The position numbers and the translations under genes are program-made. The notes beneath the pieces were generated by a model. The model searched no databases, was not told the origin of the DNA, and saw only the letters and a program-made list of their open reading frames with translations. Below are positions 9,134 through 17,670 of a stretch of DNA of 64,000 nt, in pieces. Numbering within the stretch: the first letter of the stretch is position 1; each line of letters opens with the position of its first letter. This DNA is from an uncultured Acidobacteriia bacterium (GTDB taxonomy: Bacteria; Acidobacteriota; Terriglobia; Bryobacterales; Bryobacteraceae): NCBI GenBank assembly GCA_903929755.1, contig CAIYVZ010000055.1, positions 32,000 to 95,999 on the forward strand. The letters are read 5' to 3'.

Positions 9134-9913
9134 TTAATGAATGGTCCAGCCGCCGTCCACCATCAGGACGTGCCCCACCACCATGTCCGACATGTGGCTG
9201 CTCAGAAACAACACAGCGCCTACCAGATCATCCGGCTGATTCCAGCGGCCCACAGGCAGCATTTGCGTTGTCGCCCATTCGCGATAACCCGGTTTTTCCA
9301 GAATCACCTTGCGCGTCGCCGTTTCCGTAATTGCAGGGGCGACCACGTTCACCGAGACACCCTGTCCGGCCCATTCCAGCGACAACGCCTTCGACAAATG
9401 GTGTACTCCGGCCTTGGCCGCAGCATAGACCGAGCGTGACTTAAACGCGACAACACCGAAGTTGGAGCCGATATTCACAATCTTGCCCCGGCCCTGCGGG
9501 ATCATGATCCTGGCCGCCGCCTGGCAGGCAAAGAACACGCTGCGCAGTGACGCGTCCATGGTCCGGTCATACTCCTCCTCGGTTGTATCCAGCGCCATGG
9601 AATTCCCTGTCCATCCCGCGTTGTTCACCAGGATGTCCAGGCTGCCGAACGTATCCTTTGCGGTCTGCATCAGGTGGCGAAGTTGCGCCGCATCCGAGAC
9701 ATCGGTAAGAACGATCTCAGCGCGGCGTCCCAGCGCCTCAATCTCGGCTTTTAAAGCACGGATCTCGTCGTGGCGACCTTCAGGGTGCTTGGCCAATACG
9801 AGGTGTGCGCCCGCCTGGGCCAGACCCAGCGCGATTGCCCGGCCGATCCCCTGCGAAGCGCCGCTCACCACGGCCACCTTATTTTGGAGCCCGAAACTGG
9901 AATAGTCTGGCAT
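9134..9913 (-). CDS. Short-chain dehydrogenase/reductase (SDR)
   Basis: 259 residues from the ATG at 9913; a TTG five codons upstream is less likely. It is a classical SDR: NAD(P)-binding GASQGIGRA near the N-terminus, NNAG motif, catalytic Tyr/Lys in YAAAK, and the typical ending MVVGHVLMVDGGWTIH. It resembles 3-ketoacyl-ACP reductase or gluconate/glucose dehydrogenase-like SDRs, which oxidise or reduce a secondary alcohol in the cytoplasm. It is the only member of the cluster apart from the carrier that has no export signal. It lies between the two propeller proteins and the ThuA gene, so it may reduce or oxidise an imported keto-sugar; substrate unknown. Confidence 0.9.
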   Translation of the reverse strand: MPDYSSFGLQNKVAVVSGASQGIGRAIALGLAQAGAHLVLAKHPEGRHDEIRALKAEIEALGRRAEIVLTDVSDAAQLRHLMQTAKDTFGSLDILVNNAGWTGNSMALDTTEEEYDRTMDASLRSVFFACQAAARIMIPQGRGKIVNIGSNFGVVAFKSRSVYAAAKAGVHHLSKALSLEWAGQGVSVNVVAPAITETATRKVILEKPGYREWATTQMLPVGRWNQPDDLVGAVLFLSSHMSDMVVGHVLMVDGGWTIH

Positions 9914-9940
9914 GGAGTTTTCTTTCAACTCTCTATTTCA

Positions 9941-11626
9941 TCACTGCCTCTCGTATGGCATCCCAAACGCGTACATTACGTTATCCGAAGTAGTCAGGTA
10001 AACCTGGCCAGGACTAGACGACAAGCCTGTTCCGTGTACGAAGGCGGCCATAGTCTTGCCGCTGTTCCAGATCTCCTTTCCGGTAGCGCCATCGAGCGCA
10101 TAAAGAACCGCGGGTGAGGATCGCTTTGCCCTCTCGGCATTGCTGACGGCCGCGTCCCCCGGAGCGAATTCCCCGCTTGCCGCTGCGTACACGATGCCGT
10201 TCACAACAATCGGCGGCAGGGGAGCCACCATCTCTCTGGATGTCCACACTTTGTCCAGAGAGGGAGTTGCGCCGGCCTTCACGCGGTACGCCGTGATGGC
10301 TCCATTCCCGGTTGTCGATGGCACCAGCAGCCAGCGCACACCGCTTTCGTCTTCCCAACTGGCGAAGCCTGCGGCAACCACACTGGTCTGCGAACCGGCT
10401 TGCGCAGCCGTCACTTGCAGCGGCGTCTTATGGTCGGCGCCGCCCAGGGACGCGCCATCCAGCAGGAAGATCCGGCCATCCGCACTGGCTGTCGCCAACA
10501 GGTCCTTGCCACCTCGCTGGAAGACCACCGGTGTGGAAACAAAATTCGCTCCTGCCTGCGTGAACCAGTCCTTTACCTGTAGGGTCTGCGGGTCGAGTGC
10601 GACTACAGCATTCGCGAACCCTCCGTCTGCGGTCCGTCCTGCCCCAATCGCCGCATAGATGATTCCCTCGCTGCCGAAGGCAATAGTTCCCACAACGCTG
10701 CCACCCTGCGTCTTCCACGAAACCGCCGTGGGACTGTCCGCGAGCGGGTCAATCCCCCACACTCCATTGGGGATCCCGCCACACTCATTGATAGTCGACG
10801 TATAAACCATCCCGCTGACCCACGACAGATCCGTTGCATTCGCATTGGCCGGAATAAACGGCACTGGCTTCAAGCGCTCTTTCGCGCTAACGGGGCTAAC
10901 AAAGTGCAGCACGCCGTCGCTGGATAGAACCGCAATCGGCTGGGCCCCGGTGGGCGTTGAAAGCCCCCGGCCTCTGCCGCCTGCTCTGCCCGCCCCTGCG
11001 GCAGCTGCGCCGCCACGCCCCGCATCCGGCGCGGCGCCCCGGCCCGCAGCATTGGCGCGACCACCGCCTCCCGGCAGATACGCAGCGTCGGTTTGGGCTC
11101 CGGCACCAGGCTCGCCCAGAGCGCCACGATACGGACTCCGAATGATGGGGCCACGGGGTAGAAACGAGGCAGGATTCGGGTTCGTGATCCGACTTGCGGC
11201 TGCCGTCATGCCACCCGGGCATGCTGCTGTCGATGCAGTCGGCACTGCAACCTCAAAATGCTTATCCCAGTACAACGTGCCAAAATCGTTGTCCACCGCG
11301 AACACGGTATTGGAAGGCGCCGTCAGTACCGTCAGAGACCGGAAGCCCTTAAACCCCATGGCATTTCCAACCAGGGCGGGGTTACTGAAGTAAGTCCGCT
11401 GCCTCGCCTGGTTGTTGAGCTGGAGCTTCCAGAGGAAACCGAACTTCCCCGTCGCCATGGCTGCTTTTGAGATCAGAGGATCCTTGCGGATCCACGCGCT
11501 CCTCTGCGCATCGCCGCCGCTGGTCGACCACTCCTGGTTCGCCATCCCGCCCAGCTGCGTCCAGGCCAGACCCACAGCGGCCACCCCCAAAACTCCAGCC
11601 GTCAGCGTGTTTCGTAACATCGTCAT
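9941..11626 (-). CDS. Secreted PQQ-like beta-propeller protein
   Basis: 561 residues from the ATG at 11626, preceded by GAGGG at 8 bp spacing; the frame continues upstream without a better start. An N-terminal hydrophobic segment directs export. Several propeller blades are visible with the quinoprotein-type signatures VVALDPQTLQVKDW and LYALDGATGKEIW. A low-complexity Gly/Ala/Arg insert occupies residues about 180-230. No CxxCH haem site is present, and the active-site WDxD motif of true PQQ dehydrogenases is not seen, so it may be a non-enzymatic or divergent propeller. It is adjacent to a second propeller gene (27 bp gap), with which it shares a CPGG segment, suggesting an old duplication. 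Confidence 0.8.
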   Translation of the reverse strand: MTMLRNTLTAGVLGVAAVGLAWTQLGGMANQEWSTSGGDAQRSAWIRKDPLISKAAMATGKFGFLWKLQLNNQARQRTYFSNPALVGNAMGFKGFRSLTVLTAPSNTVFAVDNDFGTLYWDKHFEVAVPTASTAACPGGMTAAASRITNPNPASFLPRGPIIRSPYRGALGEPGAGAQTDAAYLPGGGGRANAAGRGAAPDAGRGGAAAAGAGRAGGRGRGLSTPTGAQPIAVLSSDGVLHFVSPVSAKERLKPVPFIPANANATDLSWVSGMVYTSTINECGGIPNGVWGIDPLADSPTAVSWKTQGGSVVGTIAFGSEGIIYAAIGAGRTADGGFANAVVALDPQTLQVKDWFTQAGANFVSTPVVFQRGGKDLLATASADGRIFLLDGASLGGADHKTPLQVTAAQAGSQTSVVAAGFASWEDESGVRWLLVPSTTGNGAITAYRVKAGATPSLDKVWTSREMVAPLPPIVVNGIVYAAASGEFAPGDAAVSNAERAKRSSPAVLYALDGATGKEIWNSGKTMAAFVHGTGLSSSPGQVYLTTSDNVMYAFGMPYERQ

Positions 11627-11653
11627 GTCCCATGCCCTCGCGGTCTTCAACTG

Positions 11654-13210
11654 CTACTTGCCAATCCCAAAGCAATACAGCGTTCCATCAAACGTTGGCA
11701 GGTATACCTTGCCATTCGCGCCGGACATTCCGCTGAAATGATTCCACGATGTAATCGTGTCTCCGCTCGACCACAGCTCTTTGCCTGTCGCCGCGTCCAT
11801 CGCGTAAACCCTGGCAAACGTGGAACCCGCTATCCGCTGCCCGGAGCCAGTAAAACCCGCAGGCTTTTCATCCCACGCCCGATCCGGGAACGTCACTCGA
11901 ACATCCTCGCCGGCAACGTACGTGAACAACACACCGTTCGCCTGAATCGCCTCTTCCGCCGGGCCAATGTCTTTTGAAATCCACGCGGGTGTCAGTTGCC
12001 ACTTGCCCGATTTCTGCTCCAGCCGGAACGTGGCCACGCCTCCGAGCGCGGGCCTGCTCAGCTCGATCGGAGCATGCAGATGCGTGCTCACCGGGCCATA
12101 GAACGGCACCGCCAGCCAACCGTCGCCCTTCGCGTCTTCCCAGAATGCCATTGCCCCCCACACGCCCTGTGCCGCATAGTGCGCAATATCGTTGCAGATC
12201 AGCGGCGTTCGGTACAGCGGAGTGCGATGATCGTCGCCTCCAAATTCATCCCGGTCCAGCAGCCACACGCGGCATTCTTTGCTTGTCCCTGCCACGAAAT
12301 GTCGCCCCTTGTGGTCGAAAGACATGGGACTCACATTGATGTCCAGATCTCGCTTCCACAACCAGTCGGCGTTGCTCGGGCCGTAATAGCCAGCCAGTTT
12401 CAGCTCTCCGGTCTCATCTGCTTTCACGGCAACCAGGCCATTGCCCAGATGCCCGTTCTCCGGGTCGAACTGCCCATCGCCGGTCCCCATGTAGACCGTA
12501 CCGTCCGGTGACATGGCAACGCCTCTTCGGCCCCAAAGCCCCCCGCCACTTGGCAGGAAAGTGCTGGTGCGTTTCGTCTTCAGGTCAAACGAGAGAAACA
12601 TGTGTGTCACACCGCCGCAGCCCTGTGCTGTACTCGCGTACACCACGCCCTTCAGCAGGTTGAGCGCATAGGGTTTGCCATTGGGCGGAATGAACTTCTC
12701 GGCCGGTGCCACCTCCGTCCCGTCGGCCGCGTTCAACTGCCAAAGCCGGCCATCCCAGGCCACGGCGTAAATCGTATACTTGCCTGGCCCGGTCATCCCC
12801 ATTGCGGGAACTGCGAGTTGTCCGCCGGGACACAGCGTCCCGCCACTCCGGCCGTTGCCGCCGGGGGCCCATGTGTTGTCGAAGTGCTTTCTCCAAAGCT
12901 GGGTGCCGGTCAGCGCGTCCACCGCGAAGATGTCATCCGAGATGCCGGCTACCACCAGCACTTCCTTCTTCCCCGCCTTCGTGTCCACGCCTGTCGCAAT
13001 CAGCGGTGGAAACAGATTGTGCATCTCTCTGGCCTGGCTATCGAGCTTCGTCTTCCACAACAGCTTCATGCCGCGGACGTTGTCCACAGTGAAAGACTTG
13101 TCACCCCTGAGCCATCCCGTGCGCCCGATATCGCCACCTTCCATCAGGTAATCAGCGCTCCAGCCAACAGCGCAACTCAAAACTACTCCACAGAAAAGCA
13201 ACAGCTTCAT
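11654..13210 (-). CDS. Secreted PQQ-like beta-propeller protein
   Basis: 518 residues from the ATG at 13210, which has GAGGAG 7 bp upstream. Signal peptide residues 1-19 (cleavage near GWSA). The blades include VFAVDALTGTQLWRKHF-type and VYAMDAATGKELW repeats, typical of PQQ_2/PQQ_3 propellers, and a GRRGVAMSPDGTVYMGTGDGQF segment. There is no haem motif. It is the first gene of the minus-strand cluster and diverges from the ThuA paralogue at 13403 across a 192-bp region with a palindrome. Role likely in periplasmic oxidation or substrate binding; PQQ binding itself is not proven by the sequence. Confidence 0.8.
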   Translation of the reverse strand: MKLLLFCGVVLSCAVGWSADYLMEGGDIGRTGWLRGDKSFTVDNVRGMKLLWKTKLDSQAREMHNLFPPLIATGVDTKAGKKEVLVVAGISDDIFAVDALTGTQLWRKHFDNTWAPGGNGRSGGTLCPGGQLAVPAMGMTGPGKYTIYAVAWDGRLWQLNAADGTEVAPAEKFIPPNGKPYALNLLKGVVYASTAQGCGGVTHMFLSFDLKTKRTSTFLPSGGGLWGRRGVAMSPDGTVYMGTGDGQFDPENGHLGNGLVAVKADETGELKLAGYYGPSNADWLWKRDLDINVSPMSFDHKGRHFVAGTSKECRVWLLDRDEFGGDDHRTPLYRTPLICNDIAHYAAQGVWGAMAFWEDAKGDGWLAVPFYGPVSTHLHAPIELSRPALGGVATFRLEQKSGKWQLTPAWISKDIGPAEEAIQANGVLFTYVAGEDVRVTFPDRAWDEKPAGFTGSGQRIAGSTFARVYAMDAATGKELWSSGDTITSWNHFSGMSGANGKVYLPTFDGTLYCFGIGK

Positions 13211-13286
13211 CGTCGGGCTCCTCACGTCGTGTCGCCCGACATCATATACCCATCGCAGGTCTGTCGCGCAACATGTTAACGATTAC

Positions 13287-13321
13287 TTGAAAGGAAATTT
13301 TCGAAATGTACTAAATAGTAC
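13287..13321. promoter_or_regulatory. Divergent promoter region with 14-bp palindrome
   Basis: In the 192-bp space between the divergent propeller and ThuA genes, a -35-like TTGAAA (13287-13292) is followed by the perfect palindrome GTACTAAATAGTAC (13308-13321), whose centre offers a TAAATA -10-like hexamer with a 19-bp spacer. The stretch is much more AT-rich than its surroundings. An operator overlapping the promoter is a reasonable reading, but no regulator is encoded nearby. Confidence 0.4.
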
Positions 13322-13376
13322 TCTTATTGATGCGCCATAAGAAATGGCAGTGACACCAGTTCTGGGAAGGAGTAGG

Positions 13377-13406
13377 ATGATCTTCGACGAACCGAACAAA
13401 ATATGA
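13377..13406 (+). promoter_or_regulatory. Nine-codon leader ORF overlapping the ThuA start
   Basis: An ATG at 13377 with a strong purine-rich ribosome site (GGAAGGAGTAGG just upstream) opens a nine-residue frame, MIFDEPNKI, that ends at TGA 13404-13406. Its stop overlaps the ATG of the following gene (ATGA at 13403-13406). The main gene itself has no good ribosome site, so its translation probably depends on ribosomes that finish the leader. Confidence 0.45.
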
Positions 13407-15118
13407 GCAACTTACGCACTGCGCTTCTTATCGCTGGAACCTGTTTGATGGCCGGATTACCCGCAATGGCCCAGCCAGGCCGCAGTGGTGTTCCCTCCAT
13501 TTCCGTGCGGCCTCCCGAGCAACTCCGGTTCCGCACCACCGCTCTCACCAATCTCGGCTGGCGTTTGGGTACCCGTAGCGACTCATTCGGCGCTCTTACC
13601 TTTCGGGATGCGGCAATCCAGGCCGATGCCGCCACACTCCCCACTATCGAAGGTGTCTCGCGAAACCTGGACTTCAATCTGGCGCCCGCCGAGATTGCGA
13701 AGGTGAAGGCAACCCTCGCCGAGCTTCGTCTCCGCCTGCCCGCCTATCGTCTGGAGTCGCTGCCCGTTGACGAAGCAACTCGCCGCAAGGCCTTTGCTTT
13801 TGCAAAGGATCTGGGGGCCGATATGATCATCACGGCTGCGGAATCTGCCCAGCTTGCCGATCTCGACAAACTGGCCACCGAGATCGGAATCAACGTCTCC
13901 GTGGTTTCCCCGAAGCCTGCGTCTTTAATGCAGGCCCTCGATGCCAGCAGCAAGCGCCTCGGACTCGATGTGGATACCGCAACCACGTCGCTCAGTGGTC
14001 TGACCGCCCTGAAAGACCGCGTTTTTTCCGTGACCATCACGCCGGGCACGAAAAACCTGGCTAAATTCCTGACCCAGCTAAGCCGTGTCCAGCCGCCGAA
14101 CCTCCAGCCCGACTGGCCACCAACCACCGACGGTGGCGCCAAAAAATCTGAAGTCAAACCCCTCTTCATCGCTCTCCAGCCCACCGCCGGGAAGGATCCC
14201 GTAGCCGACCTCTCCGCGGCCGCCGCCTCTTACGACAATGATGTCCGTCTCGCCATCGCCTGGCGCATGGACACGCTCTCCCGCCTGTCCACCATCTCCA
14301 AACCCGATAAGCTGGCGACCGATATCCGGGAGAAGATTGACGCGGCCATTCCCACCCGGGCTCTGGCGAAGCCGAAGAAAGCCCGCAAGCTTCTGGTGAT
14401 GGATCTCTGCGTGAATGGTGGTTACTATCACGCCACCATCCCGCAGGGCAACCTCGCCCTGGAACTCATCGGCAAGCACACCGAAGCCTACACCCCAGTC
14501 TTTAGCAACGACCTGAGCAATCTTCGCTATCCGGCCATCAAGCAGTTTGACGCCGTCTTTCTGAATAACGTGGAAGGCGAAATGTTTATTGATCCGGAGC
14601 TAATGAGCGGCCTGCTCCGCTACGTTCGCGAAGGGGGCGGCGTGGGCGGCCTCCATGCCGCAACGTGGGCAAGCGTCGATGTGCCCGAATACGGCGAACT
14701 GATGGGGTCCCAGACCGGGGCCCACAAATACAATGGCGAACCAGGCACTATCCGAATTGAGGAGCCAGGTACTCCGCTCACCGCCCATTTCGCCAGCAAG
14801 AGCTTCGATGTGATTGACGAGTTTTATCACTTCCTCCCCGGTGGTCCGTACTCGCGCGACAAGCTTCGGGTCCTGATCAGCATGGACCCCACGAAGACGA
14901 CTCTCAGCGGCAACCAGTACACCACCCGTCCCGATAATGACTACGGCATGGTCTGGATCCGAAGCTTTGGCAAGGGCCGCGTATTTAACTGCGCCCTTGG
15001 TCACCGTCCGGATTTCTACCAGAACCCCGAAATGGAAAAGCTGCTTCTTGCCGCCACCCAATTCATCCTGGGTGACCTCGAAGTCGATACCACCCCCAGC
15101 GCCAAACTGAAAAAATAG
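13403..15118 (+). CDS. ThuA-domain protein with degenerate TIM-barrel N-terminus (paralogue)
   Basis: 571 residues, same architecture as the gene at 7173-8963: signal peptide (cleavage near MAQ, residue 23), a barrel-like domain (about 45-220, AFAKDLGADMIITAA) that lacks the isomerase metal ligands, and a C-terminal ThuA domain (about 325-565: LLVMDLC, YYHATIP, NDLSNLRYP, YVREGGGVGGLHA, GRVFNCALGH). The two share the ending DTTPSAK. ThuA-family proteins act in trehalose/3-keto-sugar use. Translation appears to be coupled to a short leader ORF. Ten bases after the stop the TIM-barrel isomerase gene begins, so the two form an operon divergent from the propeller cluster. Confidence 0.83.
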   Translation: MSNLRTALLIAGTCLMAGLPAMAQPGRSGVPSISVRPPEQLRFRTTALTNLGWRLGTRSDSFGALTFRDAAIQADAATLPTIEGVSRNLDFNLAPAEIAKVKATLAELRLRLPAYRLESLPVDEATRRKAFAFAKDLGADMIITAAESAQLADLDKLATEIGINVSVVSPKPASLMQALDASSKRLGLDVDTATTSLSGLTALKDRVFSVTITPGTKNLAKFLTQLSRVQPPNLQPDWPPTTDGGAKKSEVKPLFIALQPTAGKDPVADLSAAAASYDNDVRLAIAWRMDTLSRLSTISKPDKLATDIREKIDAAIPTRALAKPKKARKLLVMDLCVNGGYYHATIPQGNLALELIGKHTEAYTPVFSNDLSNLRYPAIKQFDAVFLNNVEGEMFIDPELMSGLLRYVREGGGVGGLHAATWASVDVPEYGELMGSQTGAHKYNGEPGTIRIEEPGTPLTAHFASKSFDVIDEFYHFLPGGPYSRDKLRVLISMDPTKTTLSGNQYTTRPDNDYGMVWIRSFGKGRVFNCALGHRPDFYQNPEMEKLLLAATQFILGDLEVDTTPSAKLKK

Positions 15119-15128
15119 GAGTGCAAAG

Positions 15129-16061
15129 ATGCCATCCCCAACCCGTCGCGATTTAGTCCGCACCCTGGCCATCGGTCTCGGAGCTGCGGCCCTTCCACTG
15201 GCAAGAGCCCAGGCCGTGAAAAAGGTGAAGATCGGAGTCTCCACCCTGGCTTGGAACGTCAGCCCCAATTCCACCGACAACTTCGAACAGGCCCTGAAGG
15301 ATATCTCTGAGCTGGGCTACTCCGGCTTCGAAACCGTGAGCCCCATGATCGAGGCTCTTGACGCCAACGGAGCCATGAGCCGTTTGATGGATAAGTACCA
15401 TATCTCCCTGAAGGCTGGCTATCTGGGCACCAACGTAACCGACCCTGCTTTGCGCAAAGAGAACGTGGCAAAGGCCATCAGCGTTGGCAAACTGATCAAA
15501 AAATATGGCGGCACCTACTGCGTGATCGCTGTTAACGGTCGCAGAGCCCCGGGGCGGGGCGGTGCCGGACCCGATAACTTCAATTTTCAGGAGCACAAGA
15601 CCGACATCGTCGCGGCTCTCAACGAGTACGGCATGGCGCTGACCGATCTGGGTCTCGGCGTCGGACTTCACCAACATACCGGCACCGTCGTCGAAACCCG
15701 CGACGAAGTCTACGCCGTAATGGATGCTGTCAACACAAAATACATGAAGTTTGCTCCCGATGTGGGCCAGCTCCAGAAAGGTGGTGCCGACGCGGCAAAG
15801 GTCGTCAAGGACTTCGCCGCTATCACCGATCACATGCATTTGAAGGACTACAGCAACGGTAAGTACATGGCCGGGTACTGCCCTCTGGGAATGGGTTTCG
15901 TCGACCTGGAATCGATTTTGAAAACCCTGGAAGAAGCAGGCAATAATCCAGACGTTATGTATGAGCTGGACCGAGGCAACGCCCCCATGAGCGCACGAGA
16001 TACCGCCGAGTTCGGCAAGGCCCATCTAATTAAGCTGGGCTACAAGTTTCCCATGGCATAG
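15129..16061 (+). CDS. Exported sugar isomerase/epimerase-like TIM-barrel protein
   Basis: 310 residues with a twin-arginine signal (SPTRRDLVRTLAIGLG, cleavage near ARAQA). The rest is an AP-endonuclease-2-like TIM barrel of the sugar phosphate isomerase/epimerase (xylose isomerase-like) superfamily: GYSGFETVSP, a metal-type Glu/His set in LHQHTGT, APDVGQ and DHMHLKDY, and a closing MYELDRGN. Unlike the barrels fused to ThuA, this one keeps its ligands, so it should be catalytic. Folding in the cytoplasm before Tat export fits a metal enzyme. GGAGTG lies 7 bp before the ATG. It probably isomerises or cleaves a keto-sugar made by the neighbouring dehydrogenases; that is inference. Confidence 0.85.
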   Translation: MPSPTRRDLVRTLAIGLGAAALPLARAQAVKKVKIGVSTLAWNVSPNSTDNFEQALKDISELGYSGFETVSPMIEALDANGAMSRLMDKYHISLKAGYLGTNVTDPALRKENVAKAISVGKLIKKYGGTYCVIAVNGRRAPGRGGAGPDNFNFQEHKTDIVAALNEYGMALTDLGLGVGLHQHTGTVVETRDEVYAVMDAVNTKYMKFAPDVGQLQKGGADAAKVVKDFAAITDHMHLKDYSNGKYMAGYCPLGMGFVDLESILKTLEEAGNNPDVMYELDRGNAPMSARDTAEFGKAHLIKLGYKFPMA

Positions 16062-16451
16062 CTTCGCGGTCGCGTCGGAACAGCGCGGAGCTTAGACGCT
16101 GGTTCATCACCGTCGCCGGGCTATTGTCCGGGGGAGAGAAATGCGGCCTGGCAGAGCTCCTTACCGAGGGAGTCACGGCGGGCCGGGGTCTAAAATACAT
16201 CGGCCGAAGCCGCATTGCAGCTACGCACGCAAGAGCTGCTGGCATCGCAAAAGTTAAAAACCCTCAATCGCCACCTGAACCTGGTCACCGACGATCAGAC
16301 CTTGACCCACGTCTCTCGCCCCGGGCGGTACAAGCTGGTACTCAAGATCTGATTTAGACGTTTACAAGCCGAACGAACAGGTGTATTCTGTGTAAAACTG
16401 CGGGCAGCTTGGAAGCCTTGGACCGGACTTTTCCAGGAGGTGCATCTGAAG
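16062..16451. other. Intergenic stretch, no convincing gene
   Basis: About 390 bp separate the TIM-barrel gene from the PEP-CTERM gene. A 45-codon frame starting at TTG 16215 and ending at TGA 16352 on the plus strand (ending RPGRYKLVLKI) is protein-like but has no ribosome site and could be a gene remnant. The last 90 bp hold the promoter of the next gene. Confidence 0.4.
16361..16389 (+). promoter_or_regulatory. Sigma70-type promoter of the PEP-CTERM gene
   Basis: TTTACA (16361-16366) and TATTCT (16384-16389) are separated by exactly 17 bp and lie about 60 bp before the start codon at 16452. Five and four of six bases match the consensus respectively. Confidence 0.5.
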
Positions 16452-17099
16452 ATGCAACAGACAAGACGAATATTTATCAGGTTGGCACTTGCCGCGGCCT
16501 TGGGCACTTCTGCCTCAGCGGCCACCATCGTATACACAACCCCGGCCGACTTTGCCGCCGCTACCGAAAATCCAACGAGCATCGGATTCAACGGAATCCT
16601 GACTCCGCCACAGACGTTTGCGAACTTCAATCCCCTGACGGTTGCCGGAATCTCCTTTGCAACCCCAAATGCGGGCACTGCGGTAAACGTGACGGCGGCC
16701 AATTACTACGGCGCCGGGTTTAGTTTCCCGGCTGATTTCATCGTCAACTCCTTCAATCTCGGGAACAACGAACTCGATGTGACATTTAGTGTACCGACTT
16801 TCGCCTTCGGTTTGGATTACGGCGCTTTCTCCGGGGGCGGTCTCGGCACCATGACTCTGTCCGATGGGACAGTCTACATGGACCATAGTCTTCCAGGTCT
16901 GGCGAATACGCGTTTTGTGGGTTTTGTGTCGGACACCGCGATCAGTTCTTTTTCGTTTGTTACCAGCGGTGATGCCTGGATCGTTGAGGATCTGGTCATT
17001 GCATCGCCCACGCCTGAGCCGCAGAGCTGGATTATCGTGATCTCCACCCTGCTCCTCGGCATTCCTGCCGTCAGGCGTTTCGGCAACACGGCACGCTAA
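16452..17099 (+). CDS. PEP-CTERM sorting domain protein
   Basis: 215 residues. The ATG at 16452 is chosen because AGGAGG lies 11 bp upstream; a GTG abutting that site cannot be used. Signal peptide ends near SASA (about residue 22). The body has no recognisable enzyme motif and is rich in Gly, Phe, Thr and Asn, consistent with a beta-rich surface protein. The C-terminus has the PEP-CTERM tripartite signal: PEP at 188-190, a hydrophobic segment (SWIIVISTLLLGIPAV) and a basic tail (RRF). Such proteins are processed by an exosortase, not encoded here, and usually end up in the extracellular matrix. A second unrelated PEP-CTERM gene lies at 46744. Confidence 0.8.
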   Translation: MQQTRRIFIRLALAAALGTSASAATIVYTTPADFAAATENPTSIGFNGILTPPQTFANFNPLTVAGISFATPNAGTAVNVTAANYYGAGFSFPADFIVNSFNLGNNELDVTFSVPTFAFGLDYGAFSGGGLGTMTLSDGTVYMDHSLPGLANTRFVGFVSDTAISSFSFVTSGDAWIVEDLVIASPTPEPQSWIIVISTLLLGIPAVRRFGNTAR

Positions 17100-17180
17100 C
17101 CGCCTTCGGTTCGGTACGAAACGTTCACGTCTGTCTAAAGGGCACAATGCCTTTGCGGATGGAGTTCTGCCTTCCCATGC

Positions 17181-17198
17181 GGCCGGAGCAATCCGGCC
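17181..17198 (+). terminator. Possible terminator hairpin after the PEP-CTERM gene
   Basis: GGCCGGA and TCCGGCC pair perfectly around a GCAA tetraloop, 81 bp after the stop codon. The following sequence (CTCTCCGCGTTTTG) has only a short T-run, so termination is plausible but not certain. Confidence 0.35.
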
Positions 17199-17493
17199 CT
17201 CTCCGCGTTTTGGGCTGCTTGTCTCAAAGAGCGCTACATTGGTGCCATCGAAAATTTGGCGTCAATCGGCGGACTGCGACGCGGTGTAACGCTGCTGGTG
17301 CGATCACATGACCGTAGCGTTTCTCCAGAAGCTCGACCTCACCAATCGCGATCAAGTGCCGAAAAGGTGTGGTATCTGAAACTACGATCATTCGGTGCCG
17401 GAGGGGAGAGAGGCGGCTACCATTTCAGGAAGCCTTGCTTCGCGATCCAGTTCAGAAGGGCCGAACGAAAATGATCGGGAAGGCAGAGAATGC

Positions 17494-17667
17494 ACGCTTG
17501 GGTTGGGCCTGCCTGTCATCGGCACTCTCGGAGTTCTCGAACGAGCGGAGGTGGCCGGATTCCTGAGTGACTTCGCCGGGACAGTAGCCCATCTCGAAAG
17601 CAGCGGCTTTTACCTGTCCCGGAGACTGCGAGATGCCGTTTTAGCGCCGCTCCAGGCGCGGAATTAG
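17494..17667 (+). pseudogene. Remnant of a DUF3368 PIN-like toxin gene
   Basis: About 57 codons ending at 17667 match the C-terminal third of DUF3368 proteins: GLPVIGTLGVLERAEVAGF, then a Ser-Gly-Phe-Tyr-Leu-Ser segment and a terminal helix. The intact DUF3368 gene at 36571 has the equivalent TGLLGVLAEARKRGI. The upstream part that should hold the Asp-containing N-terminus is broken over several frames. It is a decayed toxin gene; the partner antitoxin is not recognisable. Confidence 0.6.
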
Positions 17668-17670
17668 CGG

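Noticed and set aside
16124..16357. 77-codon plus-strand frame between the isomerase and PEP-CTERM genes
   Set aside because: No ribosome site, no motif, and overlapped by another equally weak frame.
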